Shown piece by piece: positions 11,447 to 21,445 of a stretch of DNA of 64,000 nt; the stretch's first letter is position 1, and each line of letters begins with the position of its first letter. The notes below the pieces were generated by a model. That model had not been told where the DNA came from. It saw only the letters and a list, made by a program, of their open reading frames with translations, and searched no databases. Origin of the DNA: Cryptomeria japonica (lineage: Eukaryota > Streptophyta > Pinopsida > Cupressales > Cupressaceae). The stretch is taken from contig NC_081409.1 of assembly GCF_030272615.1 (NCBI RefSeq), positions 18,664,260 to 18,728,259 of the forward strand, given 5' to 3'. A program made the position numbers and the translations under genes.

Positions 11447-12767
11447 CCCCCATTAGTTTCATTGTGTTGAAAATATGGGTCCCTCTTTTGCTTTCTGTTG
11501 CCTTGATTTTAGTTTTGTCACTTTTACCTTGGAACCCCGGAGTCTCGAGGTCTCTTTCTTTTTGTTTGTTTTTGCCAACCTCGGGACCCCAGAACCCCGT
11601 AGTCCTAAGGTCAGTCTCTTTTGTTTGTTGGTGCACAACCCCAGATCCTCAAAGTTTCGAGGTTGTGCCTTGTCTTTTTCTTTTTTGTTGAAGTCCTGAG
11701 TTCTTCGCGTGTCGTTTTATCTACCTTGGAAGCCTGGAGTCTTGATGTATGTTTTGTTTTGTCCACCTCGGAACCCTAGAACCCCGGAGTCCCGAGGTCG
11801 TCAGTTTGTTTGCATGTTTTTAATGCACCCTGGAACCTTGACGTTCCAAGGTGGGTTTTCGGTCTTTGTTTTGCTCCGACCCTGAAACTTTGGAACCTCG
11901 GAGTCCCGAGGTCCTATTTAAGGCGTTCATACGAATGAGGTTCGGGAGGTATAAATAGGAAGAATGAACTTTTCAAAGCTCATTTGTGCATTCAACTTTC
12001 CGGAGCTCTTGCCTTTGACCTCCTGACTTCACGCCTTTGTCCTTCCGAGTTCCTTTCGTGTTCTTGGGCGATTTTCCTCACTAGGTTGGTGATTTTCTTT
12101 CCTTTCTTGTTGTTTTGTAGCTCAGATCTTGTGTTTTTTATGTTTTTCATATTTTTCTTTTTTGATTTTTGTCTCATTTTTTTTAGTTTTGCGCATGCCC
12201 TAGTTTTTCACCCCGGACCCCTAGAGTTTCGGGTTAGGTTGTTCTTCCCATCGACCCCGAAACCCCGGACCCCCAGATTCTCGAGGTCGATCTTGTTCCT
12301 TATGCATGTTTACATCCCAGAACCCTGGAACCTCAGAGTTCCAAGGTCCGTCCCTTTTTGAGTCCACTATGTTTACATCCCGGAACCTCGGATCTCCGGA
12401 GTTCCGGAATGTCTCTTTGGTGTCCTATTGATCTACCTTGGGACCCCGGAACCCCGAAGTCCTGAAGTTAACCTCATATCTCAAGCCCAGAACCCCGGAA
12501 CCTTGGAGTTCCAGACCCTTTTGAAATATATCAAGCCTTGAACCCCGGAGTTTTGGACTTCATCCAGTTTACCCATCTTGGAACCTCGGGACCTCGGAGT
12601 TCCGAACTTTATGTTTTAAATCCTAGCTACCTCGGAACCCTGAAGTTCCAAGGTCATTTGTCTTAAAAAGGAGTTATCTACCCCGGAGTCCCGAGATGGA
12701 TGAAGCTTTTAATGTTTTTATACAATGGATTGATTTTTGGGTCTTTCTTGCAGATTGAAGCGATTAG
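11447..12767 (+). repeat. LTR/leader-like tract with GC-rich palindrome array
   Basis: From about 11520 to 12700 the motif GAACCCCGGAGTYCCGAGGT and variants recur roughly 15 or more times. Each is an imperfect palindrome (for example CTCGGAAC...GTTCCGAG), spaced irregularly by about 40-100 bp. A TATA box lies inside the array at 11950. The tract ends with a pyrimidine-rich stretch and CTTGCAG, a good plant 3' splice site, just before the ATG at 12768. This suggests an LTR or long spliced leader feeding the extra ORF. No coding content is seen; open frames across it just read the repeat. Confidence 0.6.
11950..11958 (+). promoter_or_regulatory. TATA box in palindrome-array LTR tract
   Basis: TATAAATAG is a textbook plant TATA element. 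It lies about 800 bp upstream of the extra-ORF fragment at 12768 on the same strand, with palindromes on both sides. A transcription start about 30 bp downstream is inferred only. Confidence 0.45.
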
Positions 12768-13125
12768 ATGGACCCAACTTCCAGCAAGAGAGGCAAAGAG
12801 ATAGACAAACTTCCTGTAACAATGAAGTACTAGTACCAGGGGCAAGTCTATGTATCAAAATTGGATGATTAGATTAAATGGGTTACAGACACTGAGATAG
12901 GGCACATTGAAATTGAAGATATCAAAGTCCAATTAGAGAGGCCAAGAATGTTGGCCCCATTGAGGAGAATCAAAAGATCAGGCCTAGTGGAGGCTACTAT
13001 CTTCCCACAATCGGTACAGGTCGTTGAATTTATCATGACAATCGCTCAGTTTTATGATCCTGATACCACTCCTTTGAGTTCGTTAAGAAATGTCATTAGT
13101 GTCAGCAACATAGAAATTTGATCCA
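12768..13125 (+). pseudogene. Fragment of retrotransposon extra ORF, relative of the LTR-encoded 1,100-aa protein
   Basis: The frame opens at ATG 12768 (MDPTSSKRGKEID) and is broken by stops at about 12831 and 12870. The segment near 12950-13120 reads LRRIKRSGLVEATIFP, then VVEFIMTIAQFYDPD. This aligns with residues about 89-140 of the protein encoded at 26292-29594: RRIIESGIIKAAGFPP, then HELMIECARHYNPQ. Shared features are RRI-x2-SG, A-x2-FP, E-x-M-x3-A and Y-(N/D)-P at the same spacing. It is cut off at about 13125 and joined to integrase sequence, so most of the protein is deleted. Function is unknown. As in the 23-kb element, a palindrome array, TATA box and possible splice acceptor lie upstream. 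Homology is by eye, without a statistical test. Confidence 0.55.
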
Positions 13126-13144
13126 TTCTCCCACCCAAGAACTT

Positions 13145-14037
13145 CAATCTCAAGCAACATCTTGGCCCTTTTCTACATGGGGTTTGGATCTCATTGGTAA
13201 AGTATCTCCTCCCTCATCTCGAGGACATACTCATCATAACCGCTACTGATTACTTTACGAAGTGGGTAGAAGCACTTCATCTTCAATCTACTACCACCGA
13301 AGTAATATGTCAATTCATCTTAGATAACATCATTTCCCGATTTGGAATACCTTTCACTTTGGTTTCGGATAATGGAACATAATTAAAAAACAAAGACGTG
13401 AATAAATTTCTCGAGAAATATCATATTCAACATCGATTTTCTACACCCTATTATCCTCAATCAAATGGTCAATCTAAATCTTCAAATAAAATAATCGAAC
13501 AAATTCTTCATAAGACTATGAACAAGCATGGTAAGGATTGGCACACTCAGTTAATCTATGCTCTTTGGGCTTATCGAGTGAGCGTACATATTGATATGGG
13601 TTCTACTCCTTGTAATCTTGTTTATGGTGTTGATGCTATTATGCCTTTGGAGTTAGAAATTCCATCTTTAAGAGTTTCTCTTAAGGGTATAATGGATGAT
13701 GATTCCTATAGAGAACAAAGGCTCCGACAACTTGAGATGCTTGACAAACAACACATAAACACTCTTGATCATATTCAAGCATATCATAAAAACTCTACAA
13801 CGAAGCTACAATGATAAAGTCATTCAACATTCCTTCTCAGTAGGTGATTTAATAATTTATGGGAATCAACGCAACGTGAGTGCCTTACCTGAGGAAAAAG
13901 GAAAATTCAGTCCTAATTGGATTGGACCATACATCGTTGTCGAAATCTATGGATTAGGTGCTTACAAGATAACAGATATGAAAGGTACACCTCTCAAAGA
14001 ACCTAATAATGCTATGCACCTTCGTAGATACTATGCC

Positions 14038-14040
<3 letters not shown>
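13145..14040 (+). pseudogene. Ty3/gypsy integrase fragment (Tat-like)
   Basis: The N-terminal part is frameshifted: near 13170 one frame reads FSTWGLDLIGK and the next continues IITATDYFTKWVEA, which carries the first catalytic D. The second D is in TLVSDNGT near 13370, followed by a stop. The next frame reads NGQSKSSNKIIEQIL, where the usual catalytic E (GQAE-type) is missing. The C-terminal part ends FSPNWIGPYIVVEI... HLRRYYA and stops at 14040, a typical Tat integrase end. It was once the enzyme joining element cDNA to host DNA, but is inactive here. RT and RNase H are absent upstream, replaced by the extra-ORF fragment, so an internal deletion is likely. A converging PMD gene follows on the other strand. 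Confidence 0.8.

Positions 14041-14073
<33 letters not shown>
14041..14073. repeat. (TC)n microsatellite
   Basis: A run of TC dinucleotides immediately follows the integrase stop codon. It lies in the short gap between the convergent integrase and PMD sequences. Confidence 0.95.
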
Positions 14074-14079
<6 letters not shown>

Positions 14080-14519
14080 TCTTTCTTCAAATTAGATAAT
14101 ATGTTAGCATATCTTTATTAAATTATGTAGTATTAAATGGTATTGTATTGTTTAGTCTACATTGCTTCATTCTTGACAAGCATGTTTCTTCACTTTATGG
14201 TTTGTCTTGGATACATTTATGTAAATTGTAATAGATTTACATTTTATATGTGCTAGCATGTTATAAAATTTTGTATGTGTTAAGTAGGATTATATCATGT
14301 TGTGTTTAATTAGAGTTAATTAAATCACATTAGTCATATAGTTCTTAAACTTAACATATTTTCTTCTACATCACCAAGGTAGTATTTAATTAAATACTTA
14401 GTTATTTAATTAAATCACACGTGTATTAATTTAATCATGAAGCATTGAGAAACCAATGACATGGAAATTAAATTAGACATACATGTTCATTACCAAATAT
14501 GTTACTTTTAATCAAAGCA

Positions 14520-14550
<31 letters not shown>

Positions 14551-14604
14551 TGTAACAACATATACATCACTATATATCAAAAAGTGACCCATACTACAAC
14601 ATAA
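14074..14604. other. AT-rich spacer with (AT)n run, no gene
   Basis: This stretch separates the end of the plus-strand integrase from the end of the minus-strand PMD gene. It is AT-rich, contains several TTAATTAAAT-like words and an (AT)n run at about 14520-14547, and shows no coding signal. Confidence 0.7.
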
Positions 14605-16069
14605 TTATCTCCTATCTCTAGGGCTAGTAGCTGGAGGCTGGTGACTGCTCGTCCCCTCCTGATCTGGTCGTGGGGGTGAACCCATGGGTGTGTATCGTGA
14701 AGAGGAACGTGAGTGACTTCGTGAGGAGCTCCTACGCTCCCTATCCATCATGATCCTGCGATACACGGTTGCCTTTGCTTGTGTCGTTGCTAGATCATGC
14801 TCTGTCTGCTAAAATTTCTCTAACAAACTATTCTCCCTCTTTCGCCTAACCTCTATCTCCACCCAGAAGGGACTGAACAGGTCTTCATGCCGCCCAACAC
14901 TCCTCTGAGGTCTATGTACTATCTGTGAGGAGCTAGGAATGTGTGCAGTGGTGATGATATCTGTCACTATATTCTGGATGAGGGAGTGCCACTCCTAAAC
15001 GCCAACTGCAGAGATGAGAAGAGGTTTTTCATCAGCAACATTCTATATCATCAAATCCAAATAATTAAATGCATAAATTAAGCAATCATACAACACCTTA
15101 CATGGATCTCCCTCCCGCTAGTATGAGTCATGAAAAGAGGTCGCCTGTGACTGGGAACCATTGGGCTCTCCACGCTCACAATGTCTTTGTATAATAGGTA
15201 CAGGATGACGGGGACTAGAATCAGGACCCCTTATACGCCCCTTCTCTCGGGTTGGTAAGATCGGCGGATCTAGGGCTATGGTGTCATCTATGAAGTGATG
15301 CGGAACTGCATCTGACTCATCCTCCTCATCCTCCTCTCCATCCTCCTCATAATCTCCATCCTAATCTCCCTCTCTTGCATCAGGATCATCTCTATCTCCA
15401 CCAACATCATATTGTCCTGCATCATTCTGTTGATCATCTGTGTCTGCCTCACCCAAGTCCTTGGATGTATCAGAATCATCCTCACCACTCGCATGTCTCC
15501 ATGGTCCAGGGTTCCCTCTAGGGAAGTTTGAAGGAAAAATGGCTCCAGGGTATACCCTACCCCACCATGTGACGTACCGTCGGTGTGTGCCCACATTATC
15601 AGTATAGTCGACTGCGACATCCCAATCCAACCTATCTGAATCCATCATATCAATCTCATCACTGGTCAGCCTCAAAATAGCTCCTAGCCTAGGGGTCACT
15701 CATGAGTGCCAGATATAAATGGGCATGTCTGCAGGGACACACTGCTCAAACCCAAACTGCTGCCAAACTCGATTGAAGTAGAATGGGACTACAATGTGGC
15801 TATGTTGTCCCTCCAGAAGACAGTTTCTTTGCATGAAAACCAATTTCCTACGCATACTTGCCCACATGTGCGTCTTGAGGTAGGGCCTTCATGTGATCAC
15901 ATCTGTTGTCAATCTATCAAAGGTCGCTATTATAAAGCAATTCTCCAAACCACCACTCACGGGTAAGGGGATACATGAACACCCTAGGTTGCTCTAGAAC
16001 TAAATCAATGGGAACCCCAGCTGGTCTAGTGCATGTGATGTGCTCAAGTATCCATACCTGTAGAAGTGT
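14605..16069 (-). pseudogene. Plant mobile domain (PMD) gene, C-terminal part
   Basis: Reading leftward from the insertion point, the frame continues LLQVWILEHITCTRP, the PMD hallmark L-Q-x-W-x2-E-H...RP. Then come FNRVWQQFGFEQCVP (near 15770) and WWGRVYPGAIFP (near 15560), both typical of the C-terminal PMD. An acidic tail (15361-15480) follows. After an AT-rich gap that looks like an intron (about 15045-15110), a last segment contains a charged helix and an RS-rich end (SSSRSHSRSSSRYTPMGSPP), stopping at 14605. Several in-frame stops make this a pseudogene or mis-predicted exon set. PMD proteins occur as host genes (MAIN/MAIL family) and inside Mutator-like and gypsy elements. Here it lies antisense between an integrase and a 3' LTR, which suggests a retrotransposon antisense ORF. 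The 7.75-kb element splits it from 23834-24468. Confidence 0.7.
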
Positions 16070-16074
16070 GCAGG
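16070..16074. repeat. Target site duplication GCAGG (left)
   Basis: GCAGG directly precedes the left LTR and is repeated exactly at 23829-23833 after the right LTR. A perfect 5-bp duplication is what Ty3/gypsy integrases make. Confidence 0.9.
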
Positions 16075-17275
16075 TGTAAAGCGGAAAATCGCAATCGAAC
16101 CCTAGTTGCTCTCCCCTCTTCCAACTCCAAGGAGAGAGAAGGGAGGTCGCTAGGGTTGATGGTTTTCACTTAAAGGAGAGACTTTACATTCAAAAGAGGG
16201 GTTGAAACCCACAAGATCCAATCTCACACAATGCAAGATTGGATGCTAAATGGGTTTCAAGGGTTAAGACAGCAAGGCTACCCTCTTTTGTAAAGAATGT
16301 TGATAGAAGAATTAAGCTAGGAATGCATAGAAAGTGACAAAGATTCGCTTATAAACTGAGATAGGGATATAGGATGAAGCTGCGGACCTGGAATTAGCAG
16401 TAAAATGTCGATACGGCGCTATCCTGCAAATTTGAGCAAAAGTTGTCGGGACGATGGCGCCCAGCGCCACGGTCCTCCGAAAAATCCGCGAAACGAAGGG
16501 GGATCTGTTCGTCTCTGCACAAGGATTCCAGATCTTCAATTTCAGCCGCGTACCTGCAACCTACACACAGAAAAGCGAAGACGATTGGGGGGTTAGGGAT
16601 TAGGGGTTTGCCTTTAGGTCAAACCCCGGTTTTGGAATTAACCAAGAAATGAGAAATGCTGTAAATGTAATGTAAAACAAGTACTAATACCTTGTTGTAA
16701 GGATGTTTGTATCCTTATGTGCGAAGGTATAGATGTTGTTGTTTGTTGTATGTTGTATGTTGTAGCATGTAATGTGTTGTAAATGATCTCCTCTTCAATG
16801 GTTGAATCCTTGCCTTGAATGCAACACTTAGCCTTGAATGGAGACTTGAAATGATCAATTACTTGAAGGAATGCTTGAATGCTTGAATGCTTGAGTATAG
16901 TTTCCACGCTTTTTCCATCATGTCGAATGAAAGAGGAAAATGTAGTTTATATACTTGTCAATTAGGGCTGATAGACTGATTTTCCCGACCTTAGGCCGAC
17001 CAGGAAAGATAATTTTCCAATTTGCAAACATAAAGACCCGAAGTCCAAAAGAGACCGGGCCCAAAATAGGACCCAGGGACCAGGGCGCTGGGCGCTCTGG
17101 TCCCACCTCCCGGGACAGCAGGGTGCAAAGGAGGTTCAGGCCAGGGTGCAAGAAAATGTTGTTTTTGGTGTCGTGAGCAAGTTTCGGGGTCTCCATTCAG
17201 GTTCAGTGTTGCGTCGCCATCATGAAGACCCAAATGCGGTCGAAATTGCAAGTGTCGCAATTTTAGGACGCTACA
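16075..17275 (-). repeat. 3' LTR of the 7.75-kb element
   Basis: This 1,201-bp LTR lies at low coordinates because the element is on the minus strand. It contains palindromes at 16456-16468 (GGCGCCCAGCGCC) and 17076-17104 (arms GGGACCAG and CTGGTCCC), and tandem short words (GAATGCTT repeats near 16870, GTTGTAT repeats near 16745). Confidence 0.93.
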
Positions 17276-17290
17276 TTTAGCCCCCACTTT
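17276..17290 (-). promoter_or_regulatory. Polypurine tract of the 7.75-kb element
   Basis: On the minus strand the sequence AAAGTGGGGGCTAAA directly abuts the 3' LTR start (TGTAGCG). It would prime plus-strand DNA synthesis during reverse transcription. Confidence 0.85.
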
Positions 17291-18019
17291 AGCGGGAGTA
17301 TAAGCGTACACTCATACTTCCGGTAAAGTACAAGGAAACAACATTGAAAAACTTTCACCACGTCAAGGAGGCAAGATACACCAAGCCCCCAGTGGACTAA
17401 GGATCTTACGACTTCGATTGACAAAGTAAAAGGGAAGATCACGAGGGAGAACCATGACTGTCAGTAGTAAGGTTCCCTCACTATGAGTCATGCAAGAAAG
17501 ATATCAAAAATTTTCAAGGCAAAGCTAAATTTGTCAAGAAATTTTCAAGTATCTTGAAAAGATATGAACGGGATGTATGCCCCCCTACGTTAAAGCGATC
17601 GCACACGCCTCAACGGGGGTGATTGTTTTAACGTAGTGATACACATAAGAAATGAGAAAGGAAAGGAGCACGTTATCGCAAGGATTTAGCCCCCAAGTGT
17701 GAGATAAACCCAAGGATAATAGACACAAAACACAAAGCACGAGGTGACTTCGCTTTCCTCGGGGTCAGTATGTTGTATGATAATTCATGTATATCATATG
17801 TATGTATGCATAATTGTTCTTCATTCCTCAATCAAGGAAGGTCACCTAGAAGAAGGGAACACATGTGTCTTTTGAGTCAACATGAGAGAGATCGAGAGAT
17901 CTCAATGCTTTGCATCGTCCTCAAGTAGACAACACTAAGGACAACAAATAGAAGAATGAGAATAACATATAGAAGAAGTAACACAAGAGAGGAGGAGAGA
18001 ATCTGCTATGCTAATGTAA
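17291..18019 (-). other. 3' untranslated region of the 7.75-kb element
   Basis: Between the gag-protease stop and the polypurine tract lie about 730 bp without coding signal. This is where RT, RNase H and integrase would continue in an autonomous relative; no remnant of them was recognised. Confidence 0.7.
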
Positions 18020-21000
18020 CTAGTCTAGCACGTCATCTACCCCCCGATCTTGCTGATCAATGTTTCGGGAAGGCAGGGAACACGCTAGAGGAGGAACATT
18101 CAACACAGCAGATGGAGCTATCACAAGATCCAAACAAGGGCTATGTTCATGTTCCAAGCCACGCTGTTCTTGTCTAGGAGCTAGGATAAGTGCTTTAGAA
18201 AATTCATTAGATAAATGGTTATCAATATCAACAAGTTCATATTCACTATTAGAAGCAAGAGAAGTAACATTTTCATCATGAATAACATTTTCATCTATAG
18301 CATCATCAAGATTTATAAAAATAGGGTCTTTAATTCGCACAGGATCAAGACCATCATGCATCTTATGTTTTGGAGATTTTGGAGAAAATGGAATAATGCT
18401 TGTTGAAGGTGATTTTGGAGATTGCAAAGTTTGAGAAGCAGCTGCTTGAGCCCTAAGACGACGCTTTCGTCGGCGTTCACGTGCAGAACGATTTCGTCTA
18501 GTCTTAGTAGGAAGTTGAGAAGATTGAGGAGGAGGAATGTTCTCATCCTTATCACTTGGGTGTTTAGGTTGTGGTCTCTTAGGTTGAACAATAGGAGAAG
18601 AGGAAGGTCTCTTCTCTCTATAAAAGGAAGGAGGAGGAACTGCTCCATATAAGGGAGGAATATTTGGTTTTGGAAGGAGACCAAGTCCATCATGACGAGG
18701 AGGGATAGGTCTACTCTTAGGAAGTTTATTAGATATAGGCATAGTCACATCCATAGGAATGGGTTGGGAATCTTCTTGAGGAAAGACATTAGTTTTATCT
18801 TTCAAAGGAAGAACTTCCTTCTCAAGAATGATAGGAATATCAAGTTTGGGTGTTCTAGGTTCACTTAGAGATAGGATCATATATGTTTTCCACTTTTGAT
18901 AAGATTTGAAAAGATGATCACTTCGCGGAGGAAGAGATTGGAATTGTTTAGGCGAAAAGTAATCAATAGGAATGCTAGAAGTTCTTTCAGCTGGTTTAAA
19001 GAGACTATGATTGACAGTAACAATTTCACCATTATGGGGAAATTTCAAACACTTGTGAATAGGAGAAGCAATAGCTTTCATGGAAGATAGCCAAGGATAG
19101 CCAAGCTTCACACGAAATTGTTCGGATGAAGGAATAATAGCAAAGTTCACATCAAGGGACCTGTTATGGACCTCAATAGGTAATGTAATAGAACCAATTG
19201 CAGGAGAAGAAAATGCATCAAATAATTTCACAATCACATCTGTTTTGTTATAAATCACTTGATTCAATTGCAAAGTAAAAAGAAATTCTTCAGTAATAAC
19301 ATTAACCATGCACGAAGGATCAATAAGCACTCCACAGCAAGGTGTATTCTTGACTTTTGCAACTATGTATAAAGGACCATCAGGTGCCCTAATGGTTTCA
19401 CTGGAATCAAATGTGATGGAAGGTTCTTTAGGGTTTTCTTGCTGCTCTACAAAGTTAATCACATTCGGAGTTATAGACACAAGATCATCAGGTGAGACAG
19501 AGGAATCAGTAGTATCAATCGCATTAGAGGTATGAGAAGGTAATGGATCAGTAAAAATTTGAAGATTTTGGTTAGGAGGAGCTACAGATTTGTTGCCTTT
19601 ATCATTCACTCCAGAAACAAAGATAGTATTATTATCAATCAAATCTTGAATTTTACCCTTTAAAGAAAAACATTTTTCAGTATCATGCCCAGGATGACGA
19701 TGAAATTGACAAAAAGCTTTGTTATCAAAATAAGGTGAAGTAATCTTTGCAGGATCAATTTGCCTTATAGGAGGAAGAGTAAGCACATTTTGTTCCAATA
19801 ACTTATTCATAATACTATGCAATGATTCATTCAAAGGAGTAAACTTTCTTTCTCTCTTGAAAAACTTAGAAATAGGAGACACACCTGATGCTGCATTCAC
19901 ATTGTTGTTGATGATGTTTTCATTGAATTTAATGGACTCTATGTTCGGTTTAAACTTTCCAAATGGTTGTTGACTGCTATCACCCTTATCACTCGGAGCC
20001 ATAGGATGTGATTGTTCCATTTGACTCACAGTCAGTTGATAATTGTGAAGAGTCGCACACAACTGTTGGAAAGAAGTAAACTCAGAAAACAGAAGTTTGT
20101 CTCGAATATCTTTTTGTAAATTAGAAATAAAGATTCTTTGAATATCATTGTCAGGCACTGGAAAAGAAATTTGAGCATACAAATGCTTATATCTACCAAT
20201 GAAATCAGTCACTTTTTCTTTAACACCTTGTTTACAATGCATTAAATCAATCAAAGTAACTTTAGGACTTATATTGTTTTGAAATTGTTGAATGAAAGCA
20301 TTTGCAAGTTGTTCGAAAGAAGTAATAGAATAAGAAGGCAATGAGCAATACCATTGTAGGGCTTTGTCTCTTAATGTTCTAGTGAACAGTTTTGCAAGCA
20401 ACTTTTGGTCATAAGCAAAATCAGTACATATTGTTTGAAAAGTCTTAACATGTGTTAGAGGATCACCTTTACCATTATAAAGCTCCAAATGCGGGATTTC
20501 AACATGTTTAGGAGGGATAGCTCGAACAATGTCAAGAGAAAGTGGGCTCGCAACATCAAATGTGGGCACACTAAACTTAGATTGATTCATAGAGGCAATT
20601 TGTTGCTGTAAAGAAGAGACAGTTTGTGCAAGATTGTTAATGGTCGCTTCAGTCGAAGAATTCATATTAGACGTGTTAGATTGTGATGGAGGTGTTATGT
20701 TATTGAAAGAAGGTAGAGAGTATGGTGGTGGGACACTATGATAGTTAGTCATAGGAGATGATTGGAAAGGAGGAACACTACAAGGAGGAATGGAATGGTT
20801 AAACAAATTGCCCCCTTGCGTCATGTTCATTTGTGGAGATATAATAGGAACACTCATTGAAGGAATGAATGAAGAAGTCGGATTGAATGAAGGAAGAGGG
20901 TTAATTGAAGAAGAGGGATTGCCCCCATGACTAGTGATCATAGGCGGAATGTCTTGTATTGAAGTAGCCATTATGTTTGATGTAAAGGTAGGTACGCTAG

Positions 21001-21445
21001 CAATAGAAGTCATCAAAGGAATAGAATGATTGACTTGAGTAGGAGGTTGTGTATAACCCAAATTTTCAACACAACTCTTCATAGGCATCACATTCGAATC
21101 CACAATGTGTGCAATACCACGCAAAATATCAATTCCATTCTTATCACTTTGAAGCATACGTTTTAGACCCTCAATTAAAGGAAGAGCTTGACTATCAGGG
21201 TATTCTTGAGACATCCATTGTCGAAAATCGTCAAATTGGTTATCCAATTTCGAAAGTTGTTCTTCAGAAACCTCATGGAGAGCTTCTTCATCATTAGGAG
21301 GATTAGAGGAATTACCCATGTCCTCGTTAAAAAGGCTATTCAAATTAGGTTCCATCTCCTCGGTAATTAAACCTCGGAAAGACTTAATTCTACGGCTTCG
21401 TCTAACGGGAATAGTGTAAGTAGGGCTTATTGTTGTAAAACTCAT
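18020..21445 (-). CDS. Gag-protease polyprotein, 1,141 aa, of non-autonomous gypsy element
   Basis: One intact ORF fills the internal region. Residues 1-140 form a charged and helical leader, and 140-290 a P/S/N-rich linker. Residues about 315-480 are the retrotransposon-gag domain (DPLTHVKTFQTICTDFAYDQ, DKALQWYCSLP, FIQQF). At 579-592 is a knuckle C-X2-H-X4-H-X4-C (CQFHRHPGHDTEKC), the Tat-type variant. Residues about 688-815 resemble the retropepsin fold, but the active site reads LIDPSCMVNVI, so the D of D-T/S-G is kept and the glycine position is serine. A strongly basic patch (KTRRNRSARERRRKRRLR, 981-998) could act in RNA binding or nuclear entry. The ORF then ends with an acidic tail and no pol. 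Gag assembles particles; protease activity is uncertain. The start is the first ATG after the long leader. Confidence 0.88.
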   Translation of the reverse strand: MSFTTISPTYTIPVRRSRRIKSFRGLITEEMEPNLNSLFNEDMGNSSNPPNDEEALHEVSEEQLSKLDNQFDDFRQWMSQEYPDSQALPLIEGLKRMLQSDKNGIDILRGIAHIVDSNVMPMKSCVENLGYTQPPTQVNHSIPLMTSIASVPTFTSNIMATSIQDIPPMITSHGGNPSSSINPLPSFNPTSSFIPSMSVPIISPQMNMTQGGNLFNHSIPPCSVPPFQSSPMTNYHSVPPPYSLPSFNNITPPSQSNTSNMNSSTEATINNLAQTVSSLQQQIASMNQSKFSVPTFDVASPLSLDIVRAIPPKHVEIPHLELYNGKGDPLTHVKTFQTICTDFAYDQKLLAKLFTRTLRDKALQWYCSLPSYSITSFEQLANAFIQQFQNNISPKVTLIDLMHCKQGVKEKVTDFIGRYKHLYAQISFPVPDNDIQRIFISNLQKDIRDKLLFSEFTSFQQLCATLHNYQLTVSQMEQSHPMAPSDKGDSSQQPFGKFKPNIESIKFNENIINNNVNAASGVSPISKFFKRERKFTPLNESLHSIMNKLLEQNVLTLPPIRQIDPAKITSPYFDNKAFCQFHRHPGHDTEKCFSLKGKIQDLIDNNTIFVSGVNDKGNKSVAPPNQNLQIFTDPLPSHTSNAIDTTDSSVSPDDLVSITPNVINFVEQQENPKEPSITFDSSETIRAPDGPLYIVAKVKNTPCCGVLIDPSCMVNVITEEFLFTLQLNQVIYNKTDVIVKLFDAFSSPAIGSITLPIEVHNRSLDVNFAIIPSSEQFRVKLGYPWLSSMKAIASPIHKCLKFPHNGEIVTVNHSLFKPAERTSSIPIDYFSPKQFQSLPPRSDHLFKSYQKWKTYMILSLSEPRTPKLDIPIILEKEVLPLKDKTNVFPQEDSQPIPMDVTMPISNKLPKSRPIPPRHDGLGLLPKPNIPPLYGAVPPPSFYREKRPSSSPIVQPKRPQPKHPSDKDENIPPPQSSQLPTKTRRNRSARERRRKRRLRAQAAASQTLQSPKSPSTSIIPFSPKSPKHKMHDGLDPVRIKDPIFINLDDAIDENVIHDENVTSLASNSEYELVDIDNHLSNEFSKALILAPRQEQRGLEHEHSPCLDLVIAPSAVLNVPPLACSLPSRNIDQQDRGVDDVLD

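Noticed and set aside
15706-15966. 86-codon plus-strand frame
   Set aside because: It overlaps the minus-strand PMD gene, whose family motifs are clear; antisense shadow.
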